From: Nocardia cyriacigeorgica
GTDB lineage: Bacteria > Actinomycetota > Actinomycetes > Mycobacteriales > Mycobacteriaceae
Direction of reading: 5' to 3'
Assembly (NCBI RefSeq): GCF_010858045.1
Contig: NZ_JAAGVC010000005.1
Span: 1-64,000 of the forward strand
Length of the DNA stretch: 64,000 nucleotides
Below the pieces are notes generated by a model, which had not been told where the DNA came from, ran no database searches, and worked only from the letters and a program-made list of their open reading frames with translations. Positions within the stretch are counted from its first letter, which is position 1. Every line of letters starts with the position of its first letter. The translations under genes and the position numbers were made by a program. Positions 28,399 to 36,759 of this stretch are shown here, one piece after another.

Positions 28399-29496
28399 AT
28401 GACGAACCGGATCAGGGTGGCTGTGGTGTTCGGCGGGCGCAGTAACGAGCACGCCGTGTCCTGTGTGTCGGCCGGCGCCGTGCTGCGCAACCTGGACCCG
28501 GAGCGCTATGAGGCCGTCCCGATCGGTATCACCACCCAGGGCACCTGGATGCTCGGTGGCACAGATGTCGCCGCGCTCGGCTTCGGTGCGCAGAGTCTGC
28601 CCGCGGTCGACGACTCCGGCACCGAACTTTTGCTCGCCACCGATCCGAGCCGATCCGGCGATCTGATCCCGGTCGGCGATCCCGGTGCGGCTCTCGGCTC
28701 GGTGGATGTGGTCTTCCCCGTGCTGCACGGTCCGTTCGGTGAGGACGGCACGGTCCAGGGCATGCTCGAACTGGCGGGCCTTCCGTATGTCGGTCCCGGT
28801 GTGCTGGCCAGTGCGGCCGGTATGGATAAGGAATTCACCAAGAAACTGCTGGCGGCCGAAGGGCTGCCGATCGGCACGCAGGTGGTGCTGCGCTCCCGCG
28901 ATGTGACGGTGAGCGAGGCCGACCGGGAACGGCTCGGATTGCCGGTGTTCGTCAAGCCCGCGCGCGGTGGATCATCCATCGGTATCACCAAGGTCACCGA
29001 CTGGGCGGAGCTGGACGCGGCCATCGCGGCCGCGCGCGCCCACGACCCGAAGGTGATCGTGGAGGCGGGCATCGTCGGCCGCGAAGTCGAATGCGGTGTG
29101 CTGGAATTCCCGGACGGACGCATCCAGGCCAGCGTGATCGCCGAGATCCGGATGCCCGAGGTGGACGCCGCGGCACCGGAGTTCTACGACTTCGAGACCA
29201 AATACCTCGACGACGTCTGCGAATTCGATGTCCCGGCCAAGCTCGACGACGACATCAGCGACGAGATCCGGGCGCTGGCCGTGCGGGCTTTTCGCGCCCT
29301 GGACTGCCAGGGACTGGCGCGGGTCGACTTCTTCGTCACCGCCGACGGCCCGATGATCAACGAGATCAACACCATGCCCGGCTTCACCGCGATCTCGATG
29401 TACCCGCGGATGTGGGAAGCCACCGGAATCGACTACCGCACCCTGGTATCCACGCTCATCGAGACGGCACTGGCGCGCGGTACCGGACTGCGCTGA
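28399..29496 (+). CDS. ddl: D-alanine--D-alanine ligase
   Basis: This ATP-grasp ligase makes D-Ala-D-Ala for peptidoglycan and is the target of D-cycloserine. The 365-residue protein has [20 protein letters not shown] at its start, [23 protein letters not shown]-binding [16 protein letters not shown] and the Mg2+ motif [20 protein letters not shown]. The serine/tyrosine pattern (EHAVS, the omega-loop KYL) indicates D-Ala rather than D-lactate specificity; this is inference. A TACGGT element (28386-28391) lies 7 bp before the ATG, suggesting a leaderless transcript independent of gpsA. Confidence 0.97.
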   Translation: MTNRIRVAVVFGGRSNEHAVSCVSAGAVLRNLDPERYEAVPIGITTQGTWMLGGTDVAALGFGAQSLPAVDDSGTELLLATDPSRSGDLIPVGDPGAALGSVDVVFPVLHGPFGEDGTVQGMLELAGLPYVGPGVLASAAGMDKEFTKKLLAAEGLPIGTQVVLRSRDVTVSEADRERLGLPVFVKPARGGSSIGITKVTDWAELDAAIAAARAHDPKVIVEAGIVGREVECGVLEFPDGRIQASVIAEIRMPEVDAAAPEFYDFETKYLDDVCEFDVPAKLDDDISDEIRALAVRAFRALDCQGLARVDFFVTADGPMINEINTMPGFTAISMYPRMWEATGIDYRTLVSTLIETALARGTGLR

Positions 29497-29516
29497 GCGC
29501 GCGTACCCTCGATCCC

Positions 29517-29819
29517 ATGCTGATGGCCATGACCATCCCTGGGCTCGCCCTGCTCATCATCGTGGTCGTCTTCGGGGACGTGATGTATCGCCGGATCACC
29601 GGTCGAACGGCGTTGCCCTGGATGCGCGGTGACGAGGACGGCCGCAGCGCGGGCGCTATCGGACTGGAACAGTTCGACGCGGTATTCGCCGCAGGCAGGC
29701 AACACCAATTCGAACAGCAGCAGATGGTGCTGATGTACCGGGAAGACGCGGGTGAGGGCGCACCCGGCGACGTCGGCGTCGATCTGCGTTCCGGAAAGGC
29801 GACGCTGCGCAAGGACTGA
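29517..29819 (+). CDS. DUF6191-like small membrane protein
   Basis: This 100-residue protein has one N-terminal membrane helix (MTIPGLALLIIVVVFGDVMY) followed by a short basic turn RRITGRTALPW and a soluble C-terminal part (GLEQFDAVFAAGRQHQFEQQ; VDLRSGKATLRKD). The pattern matches an actinobacterial family annotated DUF6191, function unknown. A TACCCT box (29504-29509) 7 bp before the ATG suggests its own leaderless promoter even though ddl ends only 20 bp upstream. It is convergent with the DUF3515 gene, with only 9 bp between the two stops. Confidence 0.7.
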   Translation: MLMAMTIPGLALLIIVVVFGDVMYRRITGRTALPWMRGDEDGRSAGAIGLEQFDAVFAAGRQHQFEQQQMVLMYREDAGEGAPGDVGVDLRSGKATLRKD

Positions 29820-29828
29820 GCGGGCGGC

Positions 29829-30719
29829 TCAGTTCGGCAGCGGGCCCGGGTCCAGGGGCTGGGCGGGCAGATTCGCGGTGATGGTGTCGGACACTTCCTG
29901 CAACGGCGTCGGCCCGGAACCGCCGGGGATGGTCAGCGCGATATAGGTGGCGCGGTCCACGGCGAACCAGGTGCTGGCATCGGCATCCGGATCGGGGATC
30001 TCGAACCACTGCACCTCGTTCACCATCTGGATGGGGGAGGCGCGGTTGAACTCCATCGGCCGATCCAATCCGCACCGCAGCACGATCGGCTCGCCGCCGT
30101 CGGGGCGCTGCCAGGCGCGGGTCGCCGGAGGCGCGGGCTCGACCAGCGTCGACTTGGTGAACTCGCCCAAGTCGGCGGGCAACGCGGGCAGCAGCGTCGC
30201 ACACGCCTCGCTGTCCGCGGCGGGCGCCGGCACCGGACCGAGCACCAGCGGTTCACGTTCGACGGGCATATTGCGGGCCATGATCGCCGCGACCAGCACC
30301 GCGATCACCAGGGCGACCGGGAGGGCGACGGCGGTCGCGATCAAGGCCGGCGGATAGCCGGAGCCGCGGGATTCGGTCGCCGGTTCGTCGGTGCCGGGCT
30401 CGGTGCCGTCCGAACCGGATTCGGCCGAGGTGGACTCGTCAGCCGGGGCGGGCCCGTCGGCCGAGGTGGACTCGTCAGCCGGGGCAGGCCCGTCGGCCGG
30501 GGCGGGCTCGCCGGCCGAGGTGGACTCGTCAGCCGGGGCGGGCTCGCCGGCCGAGTCGGACTCGTCGGCCGGGGCGGACTCCTCGGCCGTCGCGGACTCG
30601 GTGGCGGGCGTGCTCGCGTCCCCCGCGGTCGCCTTATCGCCCGTGGCTTCGGCAGGCGTGGTCGATTCGCCGGCCTCTTCGGGTGATTCGGCCGAATCGT
30701 GGTCCGGCGTGCTCGCCAT
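29829..30719 (-). CDS. DUF3515 family membrane-anchored protein with repeat-rich N-terminus
   Basis: This 296-residue protein has a Ser/Ala/Pro/Glu/Asp-rich, probably disordered N-terminal region of about 120 residues containing PADESTSA-type repeats. One membrane helix follows (YPPALIATAVALPVALVIAV), then an extracytoplasmic DUF3515 domain with two cysteines (SEACATLLPALP and IVLRCGLDRP) and VQWFEIPDPDADASTWFAVD. DUF3515 sits beside ddl and thiL in mycobacteria too (as recalled, Rv2980), which hints at a cell-envelope role. The acidic repeat region is much longer than I would expect for the family. ATG at 30719 has AGGAAGGA upstream. Confidence 0.85.
   Translation of the reverse strand: MASTPDHDSAESPEEAGESTTPAEATGDKATAGDASTPATESATAEESAPADESDSAGEPAPADESTSAGEPAPADGPAPADESTSADGPAPADESTSAESGSDGTEPGTDEPATESRGSGYPPALIATAVALPVALVIAVLVAAIMARNMPVEREPLVLGPVPAPAADSEACATLLPALPADLGEFTKSTLVEPAPPATRAWQRPDGGEPIVLRCGLDRPMEFNRASPIQMVNEVQWFEIPDPDADASTWFAVDRATYIALTIPGGSGPTPLQEVSDTITANLPAQPLDPGPLPN
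30427..30552. repeat. 36-bp tandem repeat inside the DUF3515 gene
   Basis: A 36-bp unit beginning GAGGTGGACTCGTCAGCC occurs at 30427, 30463 and 30517. An 18-bp half-unit lies between the second and third copies, and a degenerate copy follows. The period is a multiple of three, so the reading frame is kept and copy number could vary between strains. Confidence 0.85.
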
Positions 30720-30953
30720 GCGCGCACCGATCCTTCCTGGTCTCACTGTCGATTGCGGACTGTGCGGTGGTCGTCCGGTCGTCGCGGCGCCGCCCCGGCG
30801 ATACGGGCAGGCCGCGATACCGGGCGGTAACCCGATAGCCCGTGCACAGGGTACCGTCGGGGCGAATCCACCTCGGCGGCGCGCCCGCGTCGACCAGCGC
30901 GGATCCGCACACGGAAAGGGCCGACCATCAGCAGCAGCACGCAGCCGGGGACA

Positions 30954-31931
30954 GTGGCCGAACTCGGCGAGTTCGCATTGATCGAGCGCATCAACACCGG
31001 ACGCACCCAGGCGCCCGCGGTGCTGCTCGGCCCTGGCGACGATGCCGCGCTGCTGGCCGCACCGGGTGGCCGATTCGTGGTCACCACCGACATGCTTGTG
31101 CAAGATCGCCATTTCCGGCTGGACTGGTCGAGCCCCTACGACATCGGCCGCAAGGCCATCGCCCAGAACGCCGCCGATGTGGTCGCGATGGGCGCGGTGC
31201 CGACCGCGTTCGTCGTCGCGCTCGGCTGTCCGGGCGAGACACCGGTCGCGCTGATCGACGGCCTGGCCGATGGCCTGTGGGCCGAAGCCGCGGTCAGCGG
31301 CGGATCGATCGCGGGCGGAGACCTGGTGCGCGACTCGCATCTGGTGATATCGGTGACGGCGTTCGGTGATCCGATCGAGCCGCAACCGGTACTGCGCAGT
31401 GGCGCACAGGTCGGCGATGTCATCGCGGTGGCCGGGCGGCTCGGCTGGTCCGCGGCGGGACTCGCGGCCTTGAGTGCGGGCGTGGGGGAGCGCGCGGAGT
31501 TCGCCGAAGCCGTTGCAGCACATCGAGTTCCGCGCCCGCCGTATCGGGCGGTGCTGGACGCGATGACGAGCGGGCTGATCCCGCACGCGCTCACCGACGT
31601 CTCCGATGGCCTGCTCGCCGACCTCGGCCATATGGCCACCGCGTCGCGGGTCGCGATCGACCTCGACGGCAGTGCGCTCACCGACGTCCACCTCGAAGAA
31701 TTGGCCGCCGCGCTGGATGCCGATGCGGCCCAATGGATTCTGGCCGGCGGAGAGGATCATGCCTTCGCCGCGGCCTGGCCCGCCGCGACCGAACTGCCCG
31801 CGGGCTGGACCAGAATCGGCGTGGTCGGCGCTGGTCAGGGCGTCACCGTCGACGGGGTGCGCCCAACCGGGCGGGGCGGCTGGGAATCGTTCGCCGGGGC
31901 GGACTCGGCACAGCGGCCCGGATCACGATAG
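30954..31931 (+). CDS. thiL: thiamine-monophosphate kinase
   Basis: ThiL phosphorylates thiamine monophosphate to thiamine pyrophosphate with ATP. The 325-residue protein shows [14 protein letters not shown], the Mg2+-binding [57 protein letters not shown] and later [18 protein letters not shown], all typical of the PurM/ThiL fold. GTG at 30954 is used; a strong GAAAGGG site 20-odd bases upstream might instead serve a non-standard start (ATC) 27 bases earlier. It is divergent from the DUF3515 gene, with ung 11 bp downstream in the same operon, an order shared with mycobacteria. Confidence 0.95.
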   Translation: MAELGEFALIERINTGRTQAPAVLLGPGDDAALLAAPGGRFVVTTDMLVQDRHFRLDWSSPYDIGRKAIAQNAADVVAMGAVPTAFVVALGCPGETPVALIDGLADGLWAEAAVSGGSIAGGDLVRDSHLVISVTAFGDPIEPQPVLRSGAQVGDVIAVAGRLGWSAAGLAALSAGVGERAEFAEAVAAHRVPRPPYRAVLDAMTSGLIPHALTDVSDGLLADLGHMATASRVAIDLDGSALTDVHLEELAAALDADAAQWILAGGEDHAFAAAWPAATELPAGWTRIGVVGAGQGVTVDGVRPTGRGGWESFAGADSAQRPGSR

Positions 31932-31942
31932 GTTGTCCGGTC

Positions 31943-32626
31943 ATGGGCGCGAAACCACTCTCGGAAGTCGTGGATCCGGGTTGGGCGAAGGCACTGGAAC
32001 CGGTGTCGGATCAGATCTCCGCCATGGGCGATTTCCTGCGCGCGGAGAACGCCGCCGGACGCGGCTATCTGCCCGCGGGGGAGAACGTCCTGCGCGCTTT
32101 CCAGCGTCCGTTCGAGGCGGTGCGGGTGCTGATCGTCGGCCAGGACCCCTATCCCACCCCGGGGCATCCGATGGGACTGAGTTTCTCCGTCGCGCCGGAC
32201 GTCTCGCCGATCCCGCGCAGCCTGGCCAACATCTTCGCCGAGTACAGCAAGGATCTGGGCCATCCGACACCCTCGTGCGGCGACCTGAGCCCGTGGTCGG
32301 ATCAGGGGGTCCTGCTGCTGAACCGGGTGCTGACGGTGTCGCCGGGCCAGCCCGCCTCGCACCGGGGCAAGGGGTGGGAGATCGTCACCGAGCAGGCCAT
32401 CCGTGCGCTCGTGGCGCGGGACGAGCCGCTGGTGGCGATCCTGTGGGGCCGCGATGCCCAGACCTTGAAGCCCGCACTGGCCGAGGCCGAGGTGCCCTAT
32501 ATCGAATCCGCGCACCCCTCGCCGTTGTCGGCGTCGCGCGGCTTCTTCGGTTCCCGCCCGTTCTCGCGGGTGAACGAGCTGCTCGACGAGTTGGGAGCCG
32601 AACCGGTGGATTGGCGTCTGCCCTGA
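31943..32626 (+). CDS. ung: uracil-DNA glycosylase, family 1
   Basis: Ung removes uracil from DNA to start base-excision repair. The 227-residue protein has the catalytic water-activating motif [16 protein letters not shown] (Asp68), the proline-rich loop, [20 protein letters not shown], the Leu-intercalation loop [14 protein letters not shown] with the catalytic His, and a typical C-terminus. A TAGGTT element (31929-31934) 8 bp before the ATG may give a separate leaderless transcript, although thiL ends just upstream. Confidence 0.97.
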   Translation: MGAKPLSEVVDPGWAKALEPVSDQISAMGDFLRAENAAGRGYLPAGENVLRAFQRPFEAVRVLIVGQDPYPTPGHPMGLSFSVAPDVSPIPRSLANIFAEYSKDLGHPTPSCGDLSPWSDQGVLLLNRVLTVSPGQPASHRGKGWEIVTEQAIRALVARDEPLVAILWGRDAQTLKPALAEAEVPYIESAHPSPLSASRGFFGSRPFSRVNELLDELGAEPVDWRLP

Positions 32627-32664
32627 ACCGGGCGTCGATAGAAAACAAGTGAGGAGCTAGAGAC

Positions 32665-32904
32665 ATGCAGACCAGAACCGTCCGGAGCGTCGTACGCGGC
32701 ACCACCGCCACCCTGGCCGTCGGTGCCGCGCTCGCCGCCGGTGCGGCCAGCGCGGGTGCGGCGCCGCTGGCGCTGGAACCGGCCACCGAGACCAGCACCG
32801 CGCCGGTCTCCGAGCAGTACACCTCGTCCGGATCGTCCACCATTTCGGCGACGGTGCACGCCAAGTTCGCGTGCGTGATCTTCACCGGAACGTTGGGCTG
32901 CTGA
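32665..32904 (+). CDS. small secreted protein with C-terminal two-cysteine loop
   Basis: This 79-residue protein has a clear Sec signal peptide: basic n-region TRTVRSVVRG, hydrophobic Ala/Leu core, likely cleavage after GAASAGA near residue 32. The mature part of about 47 residues is Ser/Thr-rich and ends FACVIFTGTLGC, with Cys70 and the very last residue Cys79 able to close a ten-residue disulphide ring. GAGGAG lies 8-9 bases before the ATG. I do not recognise the family. Small secreted proteins of this style are common in Nocardia. The downstream hydrolase begins 65 bp later. Confidence 0.7.
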   Translation: MQTRTVRSVVRGTTATLAVGAALAAGAASAGAAPLALEPATETSTAPVSEQYTSSGSSTISATVHAKFACVIFTGTLGC

Positions 32905-32969
32905 AACCCGTTCCAATATTCCCGGGGGTTCGTTCCGGCGCCAGGTGGCGGCTGTGCGATCCTCAGATC

Positions 32970-33833
32970 GTGAGTAGTGCGAACAATCTCGTCGATCCCG
33001 TCCGGCTGCGCTTGCGCGGTTCGGGCGGGATCGAACTCGCTGCCGACCAGTACGGGCCCCCCGACGGCCCGCTCGTGGTGTTCCTGCACGGCGGCGGGCA
33101 GACCCGGCACTCGTGGAAGCAGACCGGCGCCAAGCTGGCCGCCACCGGGATGCGGGTGGTCACTCTCGACGCGCGCGGACACGGCGACAGTCAATGGTCG
33201 GCCGAGCGTGATTACCGGCGCGAGACGATGGTCGAGGATCTGATCGAGGTACTCGGCCAACTCGGCGGCCCGGCGGTGGTGGTCGGCGCCAGCATGGGCG
33301 GCATCACCGGCCTGCTGGCCACCGCGGTGCCCGGCGGAGACCAGATCAGCGCCCTCGTGCTGGTCGATATCGTCACCCGTCCCGAGCCGGAAGGTGTGCA
33401 GCGGGTGCTGGATTTCCTCGGCAAGCACCGCGACGGCTTCGACAGTCTCGACGAGGTGGCCGACGCCGTCGCCGAGTACATGCCGCACCGTCCACGTCCG
33501 GACAACACCGACGGCCTGCGCCGCAATCTGCGTGAGCGCGACGGACGCTGGTACTGGCATTGGGATCCGGACATGCTCGCCGATCGCGCCGAGGACCCGT
33601 CCGAGATCACCGGCCGGATGGAGGAAGTCGCGCGCACGCTGACCATTCCGGTGCTGCTGGTGCGCGGATTGCAGTCGGATGTGGTCAGCGCCGAAGGTGC
33701 CGCGGCCTTCCAGGAACTGGTGCCGCATGCGCGGATGGTCGAAATCGGCGGGGCTGCCCACACCGCCGCCGGCGACGACAATGACGCCTTCACCGACGCC
33801 GTCGCCGAGTTCATTCTGAGGCTGAACGACTGA
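32970..33833 (+). CDS. alpha/beta-fold hydrolase
   Basis: This 287-residue alpha/beta hydrolase has the oxyanion motif LVVFLHGGGQTRHSWKQTG, DARGHGDSQWSAERDY and the nucleophile elbow VVVGASMGGITGLL (Ser). The acid residue is probably in VLLVRGLQSDVVS (Asp) and the base in GAAHTAAGDDN (His). Relatives hydrolyse esters, lactones or epoxides; the substrate is unknown. GTG at 32970 is adopted because homologues start here, but no strong ribosome site is visible. It is convergent with the MarR gene, whose stop lies only 3 bp beyond. Confidence 0.88.
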   Translation: MSSANNLVDPVRLRLRGSGGIELAADQYGPPDGPLVVFLHGGGQTRHSWKQTGAKLAATGMRVVTLDARGHGDSQWSAERDYRRETMVEDLIEVLGQLGGPAVVVGASMGGITGLLATAVPGGDQISALVLVDIVTRPEPEGVQRVLDFLGKHRDGFDSLDEVADAVAEYMPHRPRPDNTDGLRRNLRERDGRWYWHWDPDMLADRAEDPSEITGRMEEVARTLTIPVLLVRGLQSDVVSAEGAAAFQELVPHARMVEIGGAAHTAAGDDNDAFTDAVAEFILRLND

Positions 33834-33836
33834 ATC

Positions 33837-34304
33837 TCAGCCCTGCGTCCCCCGTTCGGCCAATAGCCGGGTCTGTTCCCGATGGACGTCGAGCGCGGTG
33901 CGCAGGAAGTCGAGAATGACCGCGAGCGTTTCTTCGTCGTAGCGGCTCAGTGCGCGGGCGCCTGCCATGCCGACGGGCCGGAAGATCTCCGCGTCGACCG
34001 CATGGGCGGCGTCGGTCGCGGTGACCAGCACCCGCCTGCGGTTGTCCGGATCCTGTGCGCGGGTGGCGAATCCGGCGCGAACCAGGCGATCGATGACCGT
34101 CGTCGTTGCGGCCGGACTCAGTCGAAGCGCAACGCTCAGCTCTCCTGCCGCGATGGGCCCGCGTTCGAGCACCAGGTCCAGGCAACGCATATCGGTGCGA
34201 TTGAGTCCGAGACGTGCGGCAGCTGCCTCGTCGAAGGTGTCGAAGCTCTGCTGGAGCAACCGCAAATGATGTCCGATCGCGCCGATCTGTTCATCTTTCG
34301 ACAT
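33837..34304 (-). CDS. MarR-family transcriptional regulator
   Basis: This 155-residue winged-helix repressor has QIGAIGHHLRLLQQSFDTFD, DLVLERGPIAAGELSVALRL, SPAATTTVIDRLVRAGFATR (recognition helix) and a wing around DPDNRRRVLVT. ATG at 34304 (MSKDEQ) with AGAAAG upstream is preferred over the ATG at 34337, because the latter would place the start inside the perfect operator palindrome. It is divergent from the SnoaL-like gene at 34364. A symmetrical site lies between them, so autoregulation plus control of the neighbour is likely. Confidence 0.88.
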   Translation of the reverse strand: MSKDEQIGAIGHHLRLLQQSFDTFDEAAAARLGLNRTDMRCLDLVLERGPIAAGELSVALRLSPAATTTVIDRLVRAGFATRAQDPDNRRRVLVTATDAAHAVDAEIFRPVGMAGARALSRYDEETLAVILDFLRTALDVHREQTRLLAERGTQG

Positions 34305-34318
34305 TCGAAGCTTTCTGT

Positions 34319-34347
34319 TATCGTACGTTTCGAACATCGAAACGATA
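34319..34347. promoter_or_regulatory. putative MarR operator
   Basis: A perfect 8-bp inverted repeat CGTTTCGA-ACA-TCGAAACG (34326-34344) is nested within a second symmetric pair TATCGT (34319-34324) / ACGATA (34342-34347). It lies between the start codons of the MarR and SnoaL-like genes. Confidence 0.7.
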
Positions 34348-34363
34348 GCAGGGATGCACCGCC

Positions 34364-34876
34364 ATGACCGACAGCCTCACCCGCACTGCCGACGACACCG
34401 CGATCCTGGCGTTGTTCGGCGACTTCAAGCAGGCCTGGACCGACAACGACGCCGCCGCGTTCGGCGCGCTGTTCACCGAGGACTCCGACTACGTCTCCTA
34501 CGACGGCACCCGAGCCAGTGGTCGCGCCGAGCATCAGCGCAATCACGACAAGCTCTTCCGAGGTGTGCTGGCCGGATCGGCCCTGGTGGGCGAGGTGGAA
34601 TCGATCCGCTACGTCACCGAGGACGTAGCGATCCTGCATGGCACCGGCTCGGTGCTGATGCCGTGGCGTTCCCGGTTGCCCAGGCGCAGGCTCTCCCGGC
34701 AGACGGTGGTGCTGGTGCGCACGCCTGTGGGCTGGCGGATCACCGCCATCCACAACGGGCGGGTGCGTCCGGTGACCGTGCCGGAACCGGACGCGTTCCC
34801 GTCGAGGATGGCCCAGCTGATGGGGCGCTGGGCCCGGCGGCTCGGAATCGGTCGACCTCAGGCGAGTCCGCGGTAG
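34364..34876 (+). CDS. SnoaL-like / SgcJ-EcaC family protein
   Basis: This 170-residue NTF2-fold protein has ILALFGDFKQAWTDNDAAAF, ALFTEDSDYVSYDGTRASGR, HDKLFRGVLAGSALVGEVES and RQTVVLVRTPVGWRITAIHN, the recurrent pattern of the SgcJ/EcaC branch. Most members have no proven activity. It is divergent from a MarR regulator and shares an operator with it, which suggests induction by a small aromatic or antibiotic-like compound (inference). Its 3' end overlaps the convergent enoyl-CoA hydratase gene by 19 bp. Confidence 0.82.
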   Translation: MTDSLTRTADDTAILALFGDFKQAWTDNDAAAFGALFTEDSDYVSYDGTRASGRAEHQRNHDKLFRGVLAGSALVGEVESIRYVTEDVAILHGTGSVLMPWRSRLPRRRLSRQTVVLVRTPVGWRITAIHNGRVRPVTVPEPDAFPSRMAQLMGRWARRLGIGRPQASPR

Positions 34877-35646
34877 TCGGGTGCGCGTTTGCCGACGAAG
34901 GCGTCGACGCCCTCGCGTCCGGCCGGAGTGCCGGCGGCGGCGGCGATGGCGTCGCGCTCGTCGTCGAGCTGCTGGCTCAAGGTGGCCGTGGTGGAGCGGT
35001 TCAGCAGGGTCTTGATGCTCGCGTGGGTGCTGCGCGGGCCGTTGGCCAGCGAGACGGCAAGGGCCAGCGCTTCGTCGCGGACGGATTCGTCGGCGACCAA
35101 GCGGCTGAGGATGCCGAGCCGCACGGCTTGTTCGGCGTCCAGGATCGCGTCGGTGAGCAGGATCTCGCGAGCCCGGCCGTTGCCGACGATGCGGGGCAGC
35201 GTCCAGGACATGCCGCCGTCGGGGCTCAGGCCGACGCCCGGGTAGGCGGGCCGCAGTTTGGTCGACGGTCCGCCGAGGGCGATATCGGTGGCGCACACCA
35301 GGCTCATGCCTGCCCCGGCCGCCCAGCCCTGCACGCCCGCCACCACCGGGACGGTGGTCGCGTCCAGCGCGCGCACGAACTCGTGCAGCCGGTCGGCGAG
35401 ATCGTAGAGGTGGGCCGAACGGTCCTCCGCGGCGGCGAAACCGCGGACGTTGCCGCCGGCGCAGAAGTTGGCGCCGGTGCCCGTCAGCAGGACGGCCCCC
35501 ACCTCGGGATCGAGCTCGCGCAGGGCCGCGGTGCCCGCGGCGATACCGGTGAAATCCAATGAGGTGCCGTTGGCGGCGGTGGCGATGGTGATCTGCAGGA
35601 CGCCGTCGACGGTGCTCACGTACTCGGCTTGTTCGGTGGTGGCCAT
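34858..35646 (-). CDS. enoyl-CoA hydratase/isomerase family protein
   Basis: This crotonase-fold protein of 262 residues has VGAVLLTGTGANFCAGGNVR (first oxyanion loop), VVAGVQGWAAGAGMSLVCAT (second oxyanion loop) and SPDGGMSWTLPRIVGNGRAR. The glutamate normally at the start of the second catalytic pair is replaced by Asp in the SPDGG motif, so isomerase or dehydratase activity is as likely as hydration. ATG at 35646 has a TAGGGT element (complement of 35654-35659) 7 bp upstream, indicating a leaderless transcript. The 3' end overlaps the SnoaL-like gene and the 5' end overlaps the GNAT gene by 31 bp. Confidence 0.88.
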   Translation of the reverse strand: MATTEQAEYVSTVDGVLQITIATAANGTSLDFTGIAAGTAALRELDPEVGAVLLTGTGANFCAGGNVRGFAAAEDRSAHLYDLADRLHEFVRALDATTVPVVAGVQGWAAGAGMSLVCATDIALGGPSTKLRPAYPGVGLSPDGGMSWTLPRIVGNGRAREILLTDAILDAEQAVRLGILSRLVADESVRDEALALAVSLANGPRSTHASIKTLLNRSTTATLSQQLDDERDAIAAAAGTPAGREGVDAFVGKRAPDYRGLA

Positions 35647-36161
35647 GGCCACGACCCTATCGCGCCCTCCGGACGCACCATCCGCTGCTCGGTGACGGCG
35701 GCGAAATACTCGGTGCGGGTGGCGCCGTCGGGGGTGAATCCGTATTTGCGGTAGAAGGCGATGGCGCGCGGATTCTGTTCGAACACCCACAGCGAGCAGG
35801 GGATGTCCGGGTTCAGCGTGGACTGCACCAGGTCATCGGCGACGCCGGAGCCATACCACCGTGAGCGCACGTAGAGCGCGTTCAGTTCGAGTGGCGTCAC
35901 CACCGGGCGGTACACGGACGGGCCGAGGGTGATGAAGCCGATCACGGTGTCGTCGGTGATAGCGATGGTGGTGCGGCCCGGATGCTCGTTCAGTCGGCGG
36001 ATCCAGGCGTCGGTGCGCTGGCCGAGGTCGAAGGCGTCCAGTACATGGTCGGGGACCAGGCCGCGGTAGGCCTCACGCCAGCACACGATGTGGCATTCTG
36101 CCAGACCGCGGGCATGCTCGGCGGCCGCTGGCACGATGCGGTAGGGGCGCGGGGCGGGCAT
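35616..36161 (-). CDS. GNAT-family N-acetyltransferase
   Basis: This 181-residue acetyltransferase has IVPAAAEHARGLAECHIVCW, TIAITDDTVIGFITLGP, LELNALYVRSRWYGSGVADD (the pyrophosphate-binding region; the usual R/Q-x-x-G-x-G/A is present as SRWYGSGVA) and LWVFEQNPRAIAFYRKYGFT. The substrate is not evident. The last 11 codons overlap the start of the enoyl-CoA hydratase, so the two minus-strand genes are closely coupled. The C-terminal GAIGSWPWPPPNKPST looks unconserved and may be read-through of a longer-than-usual tail. Confidence 0.87.
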   Translation of the reverse strand: MPAPRPYRIVPAAAEHARGLAECHIVCWREAYRGLVPDHVLDAFDLGQRTDAWIRRLNEHPGRTTIAITDDTVIGFITLGPSVYRPVVTPLELNALYVRSRWYGSGVADDLVQSTLNPDIPCSLWVFEQNPRAIAFYRKYGFTPDGATRTEYFAAVTEQRMVRPEGAIGSWPWPPPNKPST

Positions 36162-36268
36162 GACCCTATTCTGTCCCGGATCCGGCCGAGTCCGGACATG
36201 ACCGCGCCCCGGATCACCGAAAGGTGCCGGGGCGCGGGGCTGTACTTATAGGTGGTGCGTCGGGCGGA

Positions 36269-36460
36269 TCAGCCGCGAACGACCTTGCCTGCCTTCAGGC
36301 AGGAGGTGCAGACGTTCATCCGGCGGGTGTTGCCCGGCGCGACCTGCGCACGCACGGTCTGGATGTTCGGGTTCCAGCGACGGTTGGTGCGCCGGTGCGA
36401 GTGCGAGACCGACTTCCCGAAGCCGGGGCCCTTGGCGCAGACGTCGCAGACGGCAGCCAT
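36269..36460 (-). CDS. rpmB: 50S ribosomal protein L28 (zinc-ribbon form)
   Basis: This 63-residue bL28 has two CxxC pairs ([20 protein letters not shown] and [15 protein letters not shown]) and [20 protein letters not shown] in between. The four cysteines mark the zinc-containing version; many actinobacteria also encode a cysteine-free paralogue used under zinc starvation. The ribosome site is AAGGAG 10 bases before the ATG. The 299-bp gap to the divergent DAK2 gene holds no recognisable gene and should contain both promoters. Confidence 0.97.
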   Translation of the reverse strand: MAAVCDVCAKGPGFGKSVSHSHRRTNRRWNPNIQTVRAQVAPGNTRRMNVCTSCLKAGKVVRG

Positions 36461-36759
36461 AGTCGCGAACTCCTTCATGTCATAGGGGGACCGCTGCATC
36501 ACAACACAGCATGTCCGGAAACAATGTCGTAGTGCCCTGCCGGAGGAACCGGCGAGCGCAAGCCGAAGCGGCCGCGCGAGGCAACCCTGCAAGATTAACC
36601 GCCCGCCCCGCGATCCACCAAACCGGCCGCCGTCGCCGCACCGATCGGGTGCTGTGCGCCACACCGGGGCGTGCCCGCCGGCAGCCGCGGCGATGTCGGC
36701 CGATCCGGCTAATCTGGCCAGCAGTGGTGTCGGGTCGAGGTGGCGAGAGGAGCAGCGCG

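Noticed and set aside
26610..28490. 626-codon minus-strand frame covering gpsA and cofC
   Set aside because: In the gpsA part it is a shadow, and in the cofC part it lies in the wrong frame; cofC is called separately from 27328.
30427..30552. possible CRISPR-like array
   Set aside because: The 36-bp repeats have no unique spacers of constant length and lie in frame inside the DUF3515 coding region.
36511..36759. upstream extension of the DAK2 protein
   Set aside because: The extra 83 residues are Arg/Pro-rich and not family-like; GTG at 36760 has a good ribosome site.
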